A DNA stretch of 64,000 nt from Brucella tritici (lineage in GTDB: Bacteria > Pseudomonadota > Alphaproteobacteria > Rhizobiales > Rhizobiaceae): assembly GCF_008932295.1 (NCBI RefSeq), contig NZ_WBWA01000018.1, forward strand, positions 34,112-98,111. Direction: 5' to 3'. Of the stretch, positions 19,564 through 30,251 are shown in pieces. The notes below the pieces were generated by a model. The model had not been told where the DNA came from, did no database searches, and saw only the letters and a program-made list of their open reading frames with translations. Within the stretch, counting starts at the first letter, position 1, and each line of letters starts with the position of its first letter. The position numbers and the translations under genes are program-made.

Positions 19564-19625
19564 ATCGATGGAGACAGTGAATCACAAACCATTCAAACCG
19601 AAAACTATTTTATGAGTATGTGACC
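18785..19625 (-). mobile_element. IS5-family element of the IS427 group, apparently complete
   Basis: About 841 bp. The left end (18785-18805) and the reverse complement of the right end agree at 16 of 21 positions (GGTnAC..ACTCATAA.AT.G). Both ends are flanked by TA (18783-18784 and 19626-19627), the two-base target duplication expected for this group. Inside are two overlapping frames, the second entered by frameshift. It lies immediately left of a broken IS3 element, so the site has taken several insertions. Confidence 0.85.
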
Positions 19626-19653
19626 TAAAACTTGGCCCCCCAGGAGGTAGTTC

Positions 19654-20736
19654 ATGTATTCCCATGCAGATAGAATTCGCGCCGTCGAGTTGTATATCCT
19701 GCTCGGCAAGCGGGTTAAGGCGACGATCCGCCAATTGGGTTACCCCACAAAGAATGTGCTGAGAAACTGGTATCGCGAATACCAGCAGCATCAAGACCTG
19801 CGTGTTGGTTGTGTGGCTCGCGCACCGAAGTTTTCTGAAGCCCAGAAGCAGGCGGCGCTTGAACACTACCGCACTCACGATCGCTGTATCTCTGCGACGA
19901 TGAGGGCGTTGGGCTATCCAGGTCGTGGAACTTTGACAGCATGGGTTCGAGAAGCGTTTCCAGAGACCAGGACTTCGATGGCCGGTCGCTCCTGGCGTCC
20001 GACCTATCCCGAGGCGTTGAAGCAAGTCGCGGTCACTGCTCTTTGCAGTGGAGAGGAAAGCGCCCAGCAAGTGGCCGAGCGGCTAGGCGTATGCTGGCCG
20101 ACGTTGTACGCTTGGAAGAATGAGTTACTCGGTCATGAGGCTGCCGCATCCATGAAACGCCGCAAAACCTCTACGCCAGCGCCCGAGCGTGAAGAATTCG
20201 AGCGACAGCTTGAAGCCCTCCAGCGCGATGTCCGCCAATTGTAACTCGAACACGATCTGCTGAAGAAGGCCAATGAATTGCTAAAAAAGGCCTGGGCGTC
20301 GATCTGCAACCCCTGAGTAATCGGGAGAAGACACAGCTGGTTGACGCCCTCAAAGATACCTATCGATTGTCAGAACTGCTTTTGCAGTTGAGGATTGCGC
20401 GAAGCGCGTACTTCTACCACCGTACCCGAGTGAACTTGGAAGACAAGTACGTCACCATCCGTCGTAACCTGACGGAAATATTCGAAAGCAACCATCGCTG
20501 CTACGGCTATCGCAGACTGCAGGCGTTGCTTGCCAGGCAGAGTGTAACAATATCGGAAAAGGTTGTGCCGCGATTGATGAAACAAGAGCGTTTGATCGTG
20601 GCCAGACCACGGCGACGGCGTTTTGGCTCGTACCTGGGAGAAATCAGTTCTGCGCCCGAGAACCAGATCAACCGCGATTTCCGTGCGAAAACACCGAACG
20701 AGAAATGGCTCACGGAAATCCTGGTGGACATCGCTG
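19654..20736 (+). pseudogene. IS3-family transposase orfA/orfB, broken and truncated
   Basis: OrfA begins at 19654 behind AGGAGG, with helix-turn-helix segments (RVKATIRQLGYPTKNVLRNW and ESAQQVAERLGVCWPTLYAW). It is cut by TAA at 20242-20244 where relatives read Gln before LEHDLLKKANELLKK. The A-run just after (CTAAAAAAGG) is the usual -1 slip into OrfB, which then reads LSNREKTQLVDALKDTYRLS to NRDFRAKTPNEKWLTEI and loses homology near 20726-20736, at the first catalytic Asp (Glu here). The rest of OrfB and the right end are missing, so the element is dead. Two defects, a stop and a deletion, are visible. Confidence 0.8.
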
Positions 20737-21075
20737 TATCGGTGGCAGAGTCGGCGTATTGGCATAAGCCTTCGCAAGATCTGCACGGGTCTCCTCTTTA
20801 GACACCTTGACATAGCGCTGTCGTTTTTTCGTCTTAGTCTTGTTCGGCAGACTAGCCTCAAGCAATTCCGCGAAATAGGCGTTGCTCTTTGCAACCCCCT
20901 TCCTGTTACCGCCCAATACCCGCTCTTGGTTTTCAGATGTTCCGAGCATTGCACCAACCGGCACTTTCGTGTCGAAGGCAATTAACTTACCGTCAGGGCC
21001 ACGCGTATAGGCCCGTTCAATTACTTGGCCATTTGAAAAGCGAAGCTTACCAATACAGGTAAAGGCTTCACTCAA
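20710..21075 (-). pseudogene. unknown ORF interrupted by IS3 junction
   Basis: The frame gives up to 121 residues (SEAFTCIGKLRFSNGQVIERAYTRGP through AYANTPTLPPIQR). It is basic and Lys/Arg-rich in the second half (NKTKTKKRQRYVKVSKEE). The only start in frame is TTG at 21075, without a good ribosome site. Its 3' end reads into the truncated IS3 element, so the natural C-terminus is probably lost. I recognise no domain. It lies between IS debris and a complete dehydrogenase gene and may be cargo of a lost element. Confidence 0.35.
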
Positions 21076-21122
21076 AAACGGTCTTGTATTTCAGAAATGA
21101 TGATGGGTTGCCGATGCCGGGC

Positions 21123-22574
21123 CTATGCCTGCAAATGCGAAACGAATTTCGTATTCTGGTAGGCATCCAGCGCGTCGGCTCCGCCTTCGGTGCCATAGCC
21201 GGAATCGTTGATGCCACCGAAAGGTACTTCCGGCAGTGCCAGCCCGTAATGATTGATAGTGATCATTCCGCTGCGAACGGAAGAAGAGATTTTCGCAGCA
21301 TTGGCCGATGATCCAGTAAAGGCATAAGCCGCAAGACCATAATTGAGCCTATTGGCTTCTACCAAAGCTTCGTCAAGTGACTGAAAGCTATTGAGAAGTG
21401 CCACCGGACCAAACGGCTCTTCGTTCATGATTGCCGCATCACGCGGCACATCTGCAAGGATCGTTGGCTCAAAGAAATTGCCGCGATTGCCAATGCGTTC
21501 GCCGCCCGTAACCACTGTAGCCTTATGTTCCTTTGCATCACCAATCAATCGCTCCATGGCGTTGACCCGGCGTGCATTGACCAACGGCCCCATTGTCGTA
21601 TCGGCATCCAGACCGTCTCCGACTTTCAATGAACGGGCATAAGTTGAAAGACCTTCGATAACCTGATCGTAGACCGGTTCTTCAATCAAAAACCGAGTGG
21701 GTGCGATGCAAATCTGTCCTGCATTTCTGAACTTGGCCGCAGCTGCCACTTTGATTGCCCGCTCCACGTCGGCGTCAGCCATGATGACAACAGGCGCATG
21801 TCCGCCAAGCTCCATCGTAGCCCGCTTCATATGCAAGCCGCTCAGCGCTGCAAGCTGTTTCCCCACCTGTGTCGAACCCGTGAACGACACTTTCTTAATT
21901 ACCGAATGAGGGATGAGGTAAGACGAAATCTCTGCCGGATCGCCATAAACGAGATTGATAACACCACCAGGCAAACCAGCATCAGCAAAGGCGCGCACCA
22001 GTTCGGCTGGGGCTGCCGGCGTATCTTCAGCAGCTTTCAAAATGATGGAACAGCCAGCCGCCAGAGCCGCAGATATTTTGCGAACCGACTGGTTGATTGG
22101 AAAGTTCCAAGGAGTAAACGCAGCCACTGGGCCAACCGGCTCTTTGACTTCCCATTGCATCACATTTGCAAAACGTGGCGGAACGATACGCCCATAGCTA
22201 CGCCGGGCTTCTTCTGCAAACCAGTCGATCAGGTCACTGGCCGCAGCAGCCTCGGCACGCGCTTCCGCCAGAGGCTTGCCCTGCTCAATCGTCAGCAAGC
22301 GCGCAACGCCCTCGCCGCGAGCCCGAAAAATGTCTGCAGCCTTGCGCAGCATCTTATAACGATCAAAGGCCGATACCTTGCGCCAAATCTCAAAGCCGCG
22401 CTCGGCTGCAGCCAAAGCGTCATCAAGATCTGCTGTCGTGGCTTTAGCAATATGTCCGATAACATCGTTGGTCGCCGGGTTCAGGACGTCAACCGTTTCA
22501 CCAGAACTACCATCGCGCCATGTTCCATCAATGAACAGCTTGATATTGGAATATTCCACTTGAGTGTTCGTCAT
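21123..22574 (-). CDS. gabD: NAD(P)-dependent succinate-semialdehyde dehydrogenase-like aldehyde dehydrogenase
   Basis: A 483-residue ALDH. ATG 22574 is used because GAGGAAAG precedes it and it falls 10 bases past the CoA-transferase stop. Motifs: [25 protein letters not shown] with the general-base Glu, and [14 protein letters not shown] with the catalytic Cys. The sequence resembles GabD in length and in [16 protein letters not shown]. It oxidises a semialdehyde, likely of a short dicarboxylic acid. It is the last gene of the minus-strand operon beginning at 27861, next to a CoA-transferase that could activate the acid product. Confidence 0.85.
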   Translation of the reverse strand: MTNTQVEYSNIKLFIDGTWRDGSSGETVDVLNPATNDVIGHIAKATTADLDDALAAAERGFEIWRKVSAFDRYKMLRKAADIFRARGEGVARLLTIEQGKPLAEARAEAAAASDLIDWFAEEARRSYGRIVPPRFANVMQWEVKEPVGPVAAFTPWNFPINQSVRKISAALAAGCSIILKAAEDTPAAPAELVRAFADAGLPGGVINLVYGDPAEISSYLIPHSVIKKVSFTGSTQVGKQLAALSGLHMKRATMELGGHAPVVIMADADVERAIKVAAAAKFRNAGQICIAPTRFLIEEPVYDQVIEGLSTYARSLKVGDGLDADTTMGPLVNARRVNAMERLIGDAKEHKATVVTGGERIGNRGNFFEPTILADVPRDAAIMNEEPFGPVALLNSFQSLDEALVEANRLNYGLAAYAFTGSSANAAKISSSVRSGMITINHYGLALPEVPFGGINDSGYGTEGGADALDAYQNTKFVSHLQA

Positions 22575-22584
22575 CACTCTTTCC

Positions 22585-23814
22585 TCAAACTGTTGCCTGA
22601 TATTGATGGATGACACCGGCATCAATCAACTCTGCCAGTCTGGCTTTATCGAATTGAAGAACGTCCTCCAGAATGGAGGTACTATCTTCACCCAACATTG
22701 GCGGCGCCTTATAGGAAGCATGTTTCTGTGCCTCCAATCCTTGTGCAGGGCGCACAAGAGAGACCGGCCCCAGATGTGGGCTTTCCAATGTTTGCACCAC
22801 ATTCCGTGCCACAACATTGGGACTTTCAAAAGCTTCTGGAACAGTTTTCACCTGCCCAGCAGGAACGCCCATCTTCAGACATTCAGCCATCCAATATTCG
22901 CGCGTTTGGGTGCGGAAACGCTCAGCCATCGGCGGTATCAGTTCGGAACGATTAAGCGCTCGCCCGCTTGCCGTCTTGAAACGATCGTCCGCTGCAAGTT
23001 CTGGCAGGCCAATGATCTTTTCGCAGAGGATTGCAAACTGGCGGTCGTTACCGACAGCGAGGGCAAAGGCACCATCGGAACACTCGAAAATCTGATAGGG
23101 CACCACAGTCGGATGGGCATTACCAAAACGTTTGGGAATATGCCCGCCATTCAGATGGGCACTACCAATATTGATAAGCGTATTGAGCGCGCATTCAAAA
23201 AGAGAAATATCGACAAACTGTCCGAGACCTGTGGTCTTGCGCTGATAAAGCGCTGCCAGAATGGATTGCGTTCCAACCATACCCGCCACGATATCGGTCA
23301 TAGCAACGCCGATGCGCATCGGCTCGCCATCGGTTTGTCCGGTGATCGACATCAGGCCGCTTTCAGCCTGAACCACGAAGTCATAGCCGGGGCGGCGTGC
23401 TTCCGGGCCGGTTTGGCCATAACCGGATATTGAGCAATAGATGAGCCCGGGATTGAGCGCCTTCAAAGTCGCGTAATCAATTTTCAGACGTTCGACAGTT
23501 CCGGCACGAAAGTTCTCGACCACAACATCCGCCTGCTTGGCCAGTTCGTAAATTATGTTGAGACCTTCTGGCGACTTCAGATCGAGCGCCAGGCTTTTCT
23601 TGCCCCGGTTGGCACAGAGAAAATAGGTGCTTGCCCCTTTATAATTGGGAACCGACCACGCGCGCGTGTCATCACCGCCTTGAATATTCTCGATTTTCCA
23701 GACCTCGGCTCCAAGATCAGCAAGGCTCATCGTGGTCCAGGGACCGGCAAGAACGCGCGAAAGATCAAGAACCTTTATTCCAGCCAGCGGAAGGGCAGAG
23801 TTGTTATCGCCCAT
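22585..23814 (-). CDS. CaiB/BaiF-type (family III) CoA-transferase
   Basis: A 409-residue protein. I start at ATG 23814, which has GAGG eight bases upstream; ATGs at 23838 and 23868 are weaker alternatives. It has [40 protein letters not shown] and [18 protein letters not shown], whose Asp is the family's catalytic residue. Family III enzymes move CoA between an acyl-CoA donor such as succinyl-CoA and a carboxylic acid. It follows the importer ATPase by 96 bases and precedes the semialdehyde dehydrogenase by 10, so it probably activates the imported acid or an oxidised intermediate for beta-oxidation. Confidence 0.9.
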   Translation of the reverse strand: MGDNNSALPLAGIKVLDLSRVLAGPWTTMSLADLGAEVWKIENIQGGDDTRAWSVPNYKGASTYFLCANRGKKSLALDLKSPEGLNIIYELAKQADVVVENFRAGTVERLKIDYATLKALNPGLIYCSISGYGQTGPEARRPGYDFVVQAESGLMSITGQTDGEPMRIGVAMTDIVAGMVGTQSILAALYQRKTTGLGQFVDISLFECALNTLINIGSAHLNGGHIPKRFGNAHPTVVPYQIFECSDGAFALAVGNDRQFAILCEKIIGLPELAADDRFKTASGRALNRSELIPPMAERFRTQTREYWMAECLKMGVPAGQVKTVPEAFESPNVVARNVVQTLESPHLGPVSLVRPAQGLEAQKHASYKAPPMLGEDSTSILEDVLQFDKARLAELIDAGVIHQYQATV

Positions 23815-23910
23815 AACAGGAACCTCAAGTTCGTTCATTATTTTCAAGGTCACGTCCTTCTCAAACATCCGCGATAAGCGGCACCTGATAGTCAAAGTTA
23901 GTCACGGGAA

Positions 23911-24942
23911 TTACTGAGGTGATCGCCATTCCTGCGGGAAGTGACACGCGACCGCGTGTCCGTCTCCCTGAAGCTGCAATTCCGGCCTGACTTCCGCGCA
24001 GATCGCTTCCGCCCTGAAGCAGCGGGTTCTGAACGGGCAACCGGATGGAGGATTGATCGGGCTCGGTACATCACCCTTGAGCAGAATTTGCTGCCGCTTC
24101 CGCTCAATGACCGGATCGGCAAGCGGAACCGCCGACATCAAAGCCTGCGTGTAAGGGTGCAGCGGTCGATTATAGAGTTCTCCAGCCGGAGCCTTCTCAA
24201 CGATCCGCCCAAGATACATCACTGCAACCGTGTGCGAGATATGCCGCACGACAGACAGATCATGAGCAATGAAGATGTAGGACGTGCCGAACTCCGCCTG
24301 AATTTCCTGCAAGAGATTCAGCACCCCAGCCTGCACCGAAACGTCGAGCGCCGAGACAGGCTCATCGAGCACCATAACCTGCGGATTAAGCGCCAAGGCG
24401 CGCGCGATCACGACACGTTGCCGCTGGCCGCCTGACAACTCATGTGGATAACGCTTGCCGTGCTCCGGGTTAAGCCGCACCAGCCGCAGCATTTCCTGAA
24501 CACGCTCTTTACGCTGCTGTTGCGAGAGATCACTGATACGAAGCGGCTCGGCGATGCTTTCTTCGATGCGCATACGCGGATGAAGTGAAGCAAACGGGTC
24601 CTGAAACACGAATTGCAGGTGCTTGCGTGCAGCCCGCATTTCTTTCGGCGAGAACTGCGCCACGTTCTGTCCCTGAAACAGAACCTCTCCGCTCGTCGGC
24701 TCGATCAGCCTGAGCAGGCAACGCCCGAGTGTGGATTTTCCGCAGCCGGATTCACCGACCAGACCAAGCGTCTCACCCTTGGCCAGATCAAACGAAATAT
24801 CATCGACCGCCTTAACCTCAGCCACATCACGTTGAAAGATCGTGCCGCCTTTGATCGGAAATGATTTGCGAAGATTGCGGACCGAAAGAGCGGCATCCGA
24901 CACGGAGGATGGAGCTGTTTGCGATGAAAAACTCTGGTTCAT
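23911..24942 (-). CDS. dipeptide/oligopeptide-type ABC transporter ATP-binding protein (DppF/OppF)
   Basis: A 343-residue ATPase. Walker A is [13 protein letters not shown], with [14 protein letters not shown], the signature [16 protein letters not shown] and Walker [17 protein letters not shown]. The C-terminal oligopeptide-transporter domain has [12 protein letters not shown], whose Cys residues belong to the iron-sulfur motif of this subfamily. It overlaps the DppD-like gene by four bases. Family importers carry peptides, nickel, opines, sugars or acids, so the substrate is open. Confidence 0.93.
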   Translation of the reverse strand: MNQSFSSQTAPSSVSDAALSVRNLRKSFPIKGGTIFQRDVAEVKAVDDISFDLAKGETLGLVGESGCGKSTLGRCLLRLIEPTSGEVLFQGQNVAQFSPKEMRAARKHLQFVFQDPFASLHPRMRIEESIAEPLRISDLSQQQRKERVQEMLRLVRLNPEHGKRYPHELSGGQRQRVVIARALALNPQVMVLDEPVSALDVSVQAGVLNLLQEIQAEFGTSYIFIAHDLSVVRHISHTVAVMYLGRIVEKAPAGELYNRPLHPYTQALMSAVPLADPVIERKRQQILLKGDVPSPINPPSGCPFRTRCFRAEAICAEVRPELQLQGDGHAVACHFPQEWRSPQ

Positions 24943-25973
24943 AGCGCGGCCTCGTTACTGACCGGTATGTCGGCCTTTCGTTGATATGCAGGCAGACTGT
25001 CGGCAAAGTGGCACGCCGATATGTGGCGTCCGAATTGCTGATATGTGGGAGCCGACGTCTTGCAGATTTCCTGTGCATGTGTGCATCGCGGATGAAACGC
25101 ACATCCTTTGGGAAAAGCACCCAGAACAGGCGGCGCACCATCAATGGAATAGAGTTTGCCGCCGCTATCATTCAGTGTCGGGATCGAAGCGATCAGCCCG
25201 CGCGTATATGGATGACGAGGATTGTCGAAAAGTTCATAGACATCCGCTTCCTCGACCACTTCACCGGCATAGACAACGGCAACACGGTCAGCATGGCCCG
25301 CAAGGACACCAAGATCATGCGTGATGAGGATAAGTCCCAGACCAAGTTTATTCTGCAAGTCCCGCAACACTGCCATGATCTGCGCCTGAACCGTGACATC
25401 AAGTGCCGTGGTAGGTTCGTCCGCAATCAATAGGTCCGGATCATTAGCGACAGCCATGGCGATCATCACCCGTTGCCGCATCCCACCTGAAAACTCATGG
25501 GGGTATTGTCTCACACGCTGATCAGGTTGCGGAATGGAGACTAGCTCCAGCAACTCAATCGCCCGCGCCATAGCGGCTTTCCGATTGAGCTTTTTTTGAT
25601 GAAGCTGCAAGGCTTCTATCAGCTGATCGCCAACCTTCATCACCGGATTGAGAGAAGACAGCGGGTCCTGAAAGATCATCGCAATTTTCGAGCCGCGAAG
25701 GCTCCGCATCTCACGCCGCGATTTACCAACCAGTTCTTCGCCCTGAAATGTAACCGAACCTGAAACCTTGGCATTGGGTGGCGTCAGGCCGATTGAGGCC
25801 AGCATCCCGATAGACTTGCCGGAACCAGACTCGCCAACGATACCCAGAACTTCGCGCCGCTTGAGTTCGAGATTGATACCTCTGACCGCGTCAAGCACCA
25901 CACCATCGCGGCCAAAGCCGACACGCAGGTTTTCAACTCGGAAGAGACTGGCGTTCTCATTTGGATTTGTCAT
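24939..25973 (-). CDS. dipeptide/oligopeptide-type ABC transporter ATP-binding protein (DppD/OppD)
   Basis: A 344-residue ATPase. The frame can begin with TTG at 25985, but ATG 25973 has GGAG six bases upstream and is preferred. Walker A is [10 protein letters not shown], with [15 protein letters not shown], the signature [16 protein letters not shown], Walker [15 protein letters not shown] and C-terminal [11 protein letters not shown]. It pairs with the DppF-like ATPase. The gene follows the DppC-like permease with a gap of about 12 bases. Confidence 0.93.
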   Translation of the reverse strand: MTNPNENASLFRVENLRVGFGRDGVVLDAVRGINLELKRREVLGIVGESGSGKSIGMLASIGLTPPNAKVSGSVTFQGEELVGKSRREMRSLRGSKIAMIFQDPLSSLNPVMKVGDQLIEALQLHQKKLNRKAAMARAIELLELVSIPQPDQRVRQYPHEFSGGMRQRVMIAMAVANDPDLLIADEPTTALDVTVQAQIMAVLRDLQNKLGLGLILITHDLGVLAGHADRVAVVYAGEVVEEADVYELFDNPRHPYTRGLIASIPTLNDSGGKLYSIDGAPPVLGAFPKGCAFHPRCTHAQEICKTSAPTYQQFGRHISACHFADSLPAYQRKADIPVSNEAAL

Positions 25974-25985
25974 GTTGTTCTCCAA

Positions 25986-26837
25986 TCACTTCGAACGCGG
26001 GTCGAAATAGTCGCGAAGACCATCGCCGATGAAATTGAAACCAAGAACGATCGTCAGGATTGCAAGGCCGGGACCCATGGCTATCCACCAGTTGTAGAAG
26101 TAGACTGCGCCTTCGGCGATCATGGAGCCCCATTCCGGCGTGGGTGGTGTTGCACCAAGGCCGATAAAGCTGAGCGATGCGGCAAGCAAAATGACCTGCC
26201 CCAGATCCATCGTCGCGCTGATCAATATGGGGGTCCAGCAGAGCGGCAGAATGTGCTTGAAGAGAACACGGGAGCCGCTGGCGCCAGATGCTATTGCCGC
26301 CTCCACATGCTCCCGCTCGCGCACTTCCAGCACCTGCGCCCGCATGAGGCGCGCATAGACAGGCCACCAAACAATGACCATGGCTATCGCAGCATTTTCG
26401 AGTCCGGGGCCGAGTGATGCAGCAACAGCCATTGCGAGAAGCATCGGAGGAAATGACAGCGTAATATCGACGAGCCGCATGATCGCCGAGCCAATCAAGC
26501 CGCCCTTATAGCCTGAGATAGCACCGGCCAGAGCACCAATGATAACCGCGCTCGCCACCACTACGAGGGCAATTGGCAGTGAATGTTTTGCACCGTAGAG
26601 CGTACGTGTCAGAACGTCTCTTCCGAGAGCATCCGTGCCAAGCCAATGCGACCAGCTTGGCGCCTGCAAGCGTCGTCCAACCATATCGAGCGGATCGTAG
26701 GGCGTCATGTGAGGCGCAAAGAATGTCGCAATGATCCAAAACGCTACGACTATAATCCCGATTGCGACCGGTAGGGTGAACCAGCGGGGTATTCTTATTC
26801 TAAGCTGACGCGATGGGGTGTTTACTACTGAAACCAT
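25986..26837 (-). CDS. dipeptide-type ABC transporter permease (DppC)
   Basis: A 283-residue permease. ATG 26837 is chosen over an upstream in-frame start because GGGGAAAG precedes it and it lies just after the DppB stop. DppC features: FFAPHMTPYDPLD, WLGTDALGRDVLTRTLYGA, and the EAA loop EAAIASGASGSRVLFKHILP. It forms the membrane channel with the DppB-like protein. Confidence 0.92.
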   Translation of the reverse strand: MVSVVNTPSRQLRIRIPRWFTLPVAIGIIVVAFWIIATFFAPHMTPYDPLDMVGRRLQAPSWSHWLGTDALGRDVLTRTLYGAKHSLPIALVVVASAVIIGALAGAISGYKGGLIGSAIMRLVDITLSFPPMLLAMAVAASLGPGLENAAIAMVIVWWPVYARLMRAQVLEVREREHVEAAIASGASGSRVLFKHILPLCWTPILISATMDLGQVILLAASLSFIGLGATPPTPEWGSMIAEGAVYFYNWWIAMGPGLAILTIVLGFNFIGDGLRDYFDPRSK

Positions 26838-26847
26838 CTGCTTTCCC

Positions 26848-27861
26848 CTAACCCAAACGCACGCGCGGATTGGCGAGAACATAGGCAACATCGGTGAGCA
26901 GGTTCGTTATCAGGAACATCACACCGCCGACGATGGTTACACCAATGATTGCTGGAAAATCCAGTGATCGCGCGGCCTCAACCGCATAAGATCCCATGCC
27001 AGGCCAGGCGAAAATTGTTTCGGTCAGCACGGCGCCCGTGATGAGATAAGCAAACGAATAGCTGATGACCGTCAGAACCGGCACAAGAATATTGCGCAGC
27101 GCGTGGCGGAACACCACCCGGAGTTCGCCAGCACCTTTGGCGCGTGCGGTGAGGATAAATTCACGCCCGATCACATCGAGCATATTGGCGCGTACGAGAC
27201 GCGAAATCGTACCCGCGACGGTCCAGCCAAGCACCGTTGCCGGAAGAATCAGATGAGCGAGAGCATTTTTGAAAGCCGTGAGATCTCCCGCGAGCAGACT
27301 GTCGATTGTCATGAAACCCGTAACTGCGGCCGGCGGCGCCATGCGTGGGTCCAACCGCCCAGGTCCGGGTAGCAACTCAAACTGCACTGAAAAGACGAAG
27401 AGAACGGCAAGCCCCAGCCAGAAGACGGGCAAAGATGATCCCAGCAGCGCAAAAAGCCGCGCCACGTGATCGATGGCGCTGTCACGATAATAAGCCGCCA
27501 GAATACCGAGCAGAATACCGACAACAGAGCCTAGAATCATTGCCGACAAAACCAGCTCCATCGTGGCTGGCAACCGAGACATCAGGTCTGTGCTGACCGG
27601 GCGTTTCGTGACAAACGATGTGCCCATGTCGCCCGTCAGCAGGTTCTTGAGATAGATGACATAGCGTTCTGGAAGACTGCGATCGAGCCCCCATTTTGCT
27701 TTTGCCGCCGCCACAACTTCCGGATTGTTCATCTGCTGCTCGGCAACAATAGATGTAAGCGGGTCGCCCTTTGTGATTGTTGTGAGCGCAAAGGCCATGG
27801 TCACGATGCCCAGAACTAAAAATGGCATCGCAATGAGGCGCTTGAAGAGATAATTTGACAT
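26848..27861 (-). CDS. dipeptide-type ABC transporter permease (DppB)
   Basis: A 337-residue permease. The ATG at 27861 begins MSNYLFKRLIAMPFLVLGIV, the usual start of DppB proteins, and GGGAA precedes it; residues upstream are non-coding in character. It contains DRSLPERYVIYLKNLLTGDM and the EAA loop ARAKGAGELRVVFRHALRN. It is the first gene of the minus-strand operon to 21123 and is divergent from iclR with the operator region between. The binding protein for this system is encoded apart, at 30252-31868. Confidence 0.92.
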   Translation of the reverse strand: MSNYLFKRLIAMPFLVLGIVTMAFALTTITKGDPLTSIVAEQQMNNPEVVAAAKAKWGLDRSLPERYVIYLKNLLTGDMGTSFVTKRPVSTDLMSRLPATMELVLSAMILGSVVGILLGILAAYYRDSAIDHVARLFALLGSSLPVFWLGLAVLFVFSVQFELLPGPGRLDPRMAPPAAVTGFMTIDSLLAGDLTAFKNALAHLILPATVLGWTVAGTISRLVRANMLDVIGREFILTARAKGAGELRVVFRHALRNILVPVLTVISYSFAYLITGAVLTETIFAWPGMGSYAVEAARSLDFPAIIGVTIVGGVMFLITNLLTDVAYVLANPRVRLG

Positions 27862-27918
27862 GCACGGTTCCCATTCTGGAAATCTGGCGCGGTTTTTGGT
27901 GCGTACTTGCACATAGTA

Positions 27919-27965
27919 TTGACAAGCAAATTTGACGCCGTCAATATAATTGGAATTAAATTTCA
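27919..27965. promoter_or_regulatory. iclR/dpp divergent promoter with TGGAATTAAATTTCA operator
   Basis: On the plus strand TTGACA (27919-27924) is 17 bases from CAATAT (27942-27947), a plausible iclR promoter. TGGAATTAAATTTCA at 27951-27965, an imperfect 15-base palindrome, covers the expected start of transcription. TTGAC-GCC-GTCAA (27932-27944) is a second perfect inverted repeat and provides a TTGACG box for the minus-strand dpp operon. The 15-base motif recurs at 36445 and 47979 and is the best candidate for the IclR site. Confidence 0.6.
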
Positions 27966-28018
27966 TTTTCTGTTGCGATATTCCTTTGAACTGAAACCGA
28001 GCACGCTCAGGAGACAAC

Positions 28019-28849
28019 GTGAAGAAAAGAACGAAGCCCAGCTCATTGGACCTCGATAAAGACAGCGCTCAGGTTTCCAGCGCCCTGGTAAGGGGGCTTG
28101 AGATTCTGCGAAGCTTCACCCCGAATGATATTTCTTTAGGAAATCAGGAGCTTATTGATCGCACAGGCTTGCCGAAAGCTACCGTGTCGCGGCTGACACT
28201 CACCCTGGTCAATCTGGGCTACCTCAACTACGACGAGAATCTTGGGCGTTACAGTATCGGCCCTGCAACGATTGCTCTCGGCTATTCGGGCCTTAGCGCA
28301 AACGCCGTTGTCTATATGGCGATGCCGCTTATGAGAAAGCTCGCAGAGAAGACCGGCGTTGCTGTTGCAATGGGACTGCGTGAGCAACGCGAAATGGTCT
28401 ATATCGCCAATGCGCGTTCGGAAAACCCGGTTTCTCTGCGTCTCAATGTTGGCTCGAGATTGCCCCTCTGGCGAACAGCCATGGGGCTTTCCTACTACGC
28501 GGGGATGGAAGAAACCCAGCGCGAAGCCCTGCTTGAACAGATGCTTGCAGCAGAGCCAGATCATGCGGAAAAAATTCGCCGCCTGACCAGCCACGCGCTT
28601 GAGGACTTTGCAAGAGACGGCTTCGTTGTTTCATGCGGTGACTGGTACAGTTACATTAACGCTGTTGGCGTTCCATTTCGCCCAACAGATGGCACCCAGC
28701 TTGTTGCAATTACCTGTGGCGGCATCACCGATATTGCACCACGCGGCGTCTGCTATGGCGAAATCGGACCAGCGCTCAAGCAACTGGCAATCGAGTTGCA
28801 AGAGCGTCTGATCGGCAAGATAGAAGCGCCCTCACCTTCCTTATCATAG
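28019..28849 (+). CDS. IclR-family transcriptional regulator
   Basis: A 276-residue regulator with a GTG start preceded by CAGGAG. The winged helix spans about 20-80 (VRGLEILRSF, NQELIDRTGLPKATVSRLTL) and is followed by the IclR effector domain (VAMGLREQREMVYIANARS, ITDIAPRG). It is divergent from the dpp-type operon and upstream of the lipoyl-E2 gene. IclR members bind small acids and can repress or activate; the shared palindromes suggest it controls this region plus the tetronate genes. Confidence 0.9.
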   Translation: MKKRTKPSSLDLDKDSAQVSSALVRGLEILRSFTPNDISLGNQELIDRTGLPKATVSRLTLTLVNLGYLNYDENLGRYSIGPATIALGYSGLSANAVVYMAMPLMRKLAEKTGVAVAMGLREQREMVYIANARSENPVSLRLNVGSRLPLWRTAMGLSYYAGMEETQREALLEQMLAAEPDHAEKIRRLTSHALEDFARDGFVVSCGDWYSYINAVGVPFRPTDGTQLVAITCGGITDIAPRGVCYGEIGPALKQLAIELQERLIGKIEAPSPSLS

Positions 28850-28890
28850 TCATCCATAACGCGACGTCGCAGATTGTTGCAGGAAATCTC

Positions 28891-30186
28891 ATGGCAACCG
28901 ACATTCTCTATCCAAAAGTCAGTCTGGAAACGAATTCCGGCACAATCTCTCGTTGGCATGTGAAAGACGGTGATACAGTCAGCCAAGGACAGCTCCTTTT
29001 TGAAATAGACAACGATAAAACCGTTGTTGAGGTGGATGCGCCTCACAGTGGAATACTTAAAATTCTAAAGCCTTCGACATCAGATGAAATCGACGTCGGC
29101 CAGAGTGTGGCAAGCCTTTTTCTTGAAGGCGAAGCCATTTCCTCGGTCACTTCAAAACCCGCATCGGAACCCGCTGCCGTTTCGTTACCCCAAGCCACAA
29201 AGTCTTCGGAAACACCGGCGTTGGATATCCGTTCACACACCACACAAGCCGGCAGGACTGTAGCAACGCCACTTGCAAAACGTCTGGCCGGAAACGCTGG
29301 AATTGATCTTTCGCAGATCAACGGTAGCGGGCCGAGCGGGCGCATACAGAAGAAAGATGTTGTTGCGGCCATCGAAACGCAACAGCCCGCAGCAAGCAGC
29401 TCGTCCCAAACTATCAATGGTACTGAGCTGAACGCGGTATGGCTGCGCAAAGGAGAAGGAACGCCGATTGTCCTTCTGCATGGCTTTGCCTCGGATCATA
29501 ATAACTGGCGTGGCTTGTTTGCCGGCACCCAATGGCAGCAACCCTTGCTGGCGATTGATCTGCCATCGCATGGTGCCTCACCGCTTCACGTTGTTGACGA
29601 CATCGACGCAATTGCAGAACGCGTAGAAAAGACAATCCAACGGCTCAACCTCTCGCAAACGATTGTTGTCGGGCATTCTTTTGGCGCGGCAGTGAGCGCC
29701 CGACTGGCAGTCCGAGGGAATATCGATATCCGTGCGCTGGGATTGTTTTCACCAGCGGGTCTGGGGCCGGAAATCAATAATGGCTTTGTCGAGAACTTCG
29801 TTAAAGCCAAATCCAAAGAAAGCGTCATACCTTGGCTGCATGAACTTGTTCATGCAAGGGACGCAATTTCAGACGCCTTCATTTCAGCCGTGGTGCAACA
29901 GCGACAGAACCAGCCGCTGAATGACGCGATGAGCGCTTTTGCAAAACAGTTCTTTGCCGATGGAACACAAACCATATCAATCACGAACGACCTTGCATCG
30001 CTCGAAATACCGGTTCGAGTTGTCTTTGGAAAACAGGATCGCATCCTGCCTTTCAAACATAGTCGCAACCTACCAGACAATGTAGCGCTCCACGCTTTTG
30101 ACGCCTGTGGACACATGCCTCATTTGGAAAAATGCGGCCTGTCGCTCCGTATCCTGCAAGAGCTTGCAAACTCTGTTCGCAACTAA
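28891..30186 (+). CDS. acoC: dihydrolipoamide acyltransferase (E2) fused to alpha/beta hydrolase, acetoin dehydrogenase type
   Basis: A 431-residue protein in three parts. A lipoyl domain (1-80) has Lys43 in DNDKTVVEVDA as the lipoylation site. An E3/E1-binding domain follows at about 123-158 (TPLAKRLAGNAGIDLSQING, SGRIQKKDV). Residues 190-431 form an alpha/beta hydrolase fold with LLHGFASDHNNW, nucleophile Ser263 in VGHSFGAA, Asp in GKQDRILP and His in CGHMPHLEK. The ordinary E2 catalytic domain is absent. This architecture is that of AcoC of acetoin dehydrogenases. It follows iclR by 41 bases; its partner E1 gene lies on the other strand at 31906. Confidence 0.88.
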   Translation: MATDILYPKVSLETNSGTISRWHVKDGDTVSQGQLLFEIDNDKTVVEVDAPHSGILKILKPSTSDEIDVGQSVASLFLEGEAISSVTSKPASEPAAVSLPQATKSSETPALDIRSHTTQAGRTVATPLAKRLAGNAGIDLSQINGSGPSGRIQKKDVVAAIETQQPAASSSSQTINGTELNAVWLRKGEGTPIVLLHGFASDHNNWRGLFAGTQWQQPLLAIDLPSHGASPLHVVDDIDAIAERVEKTIQRLNLSQTIVVGHSFGAAVSARLAVRGNIDIRALGLFSPAGLGPEINNGFVENFVKAKSKESVIPWLHELVHARDAISDAFISAVVQQRQNQPLNDAMSAFAKQFFADGTQTISITNDLASLEIPVRVVFGKQDRILPFKHSRNLPDNVALHAFDACGHMPHLEKCGLSLRILQELANSVRN

Positions 30187-30200
30187 AACATCATGGCAAT

Positions 30201-30234
30201 AAAAAAGGCCGGAGATTTCTCTCCGGCCTTTTTT
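30201..30234. terminator. bidirectional rho-independent terminator
   Basis: GGCCGGAGA (30207-30215) and TCTCCGGCC (30220-30228) form a perfect nine-base stem with a TTTC loop, flanked by six A on the left and six T on the right. It can therefore stop transcription from both the plus-strand acoC-like gene and the convergent minus-strand binding-protein operon. Confidence 0.9.
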
Positions 30235-30251
30235 GTTTCATCTGCGATAGC

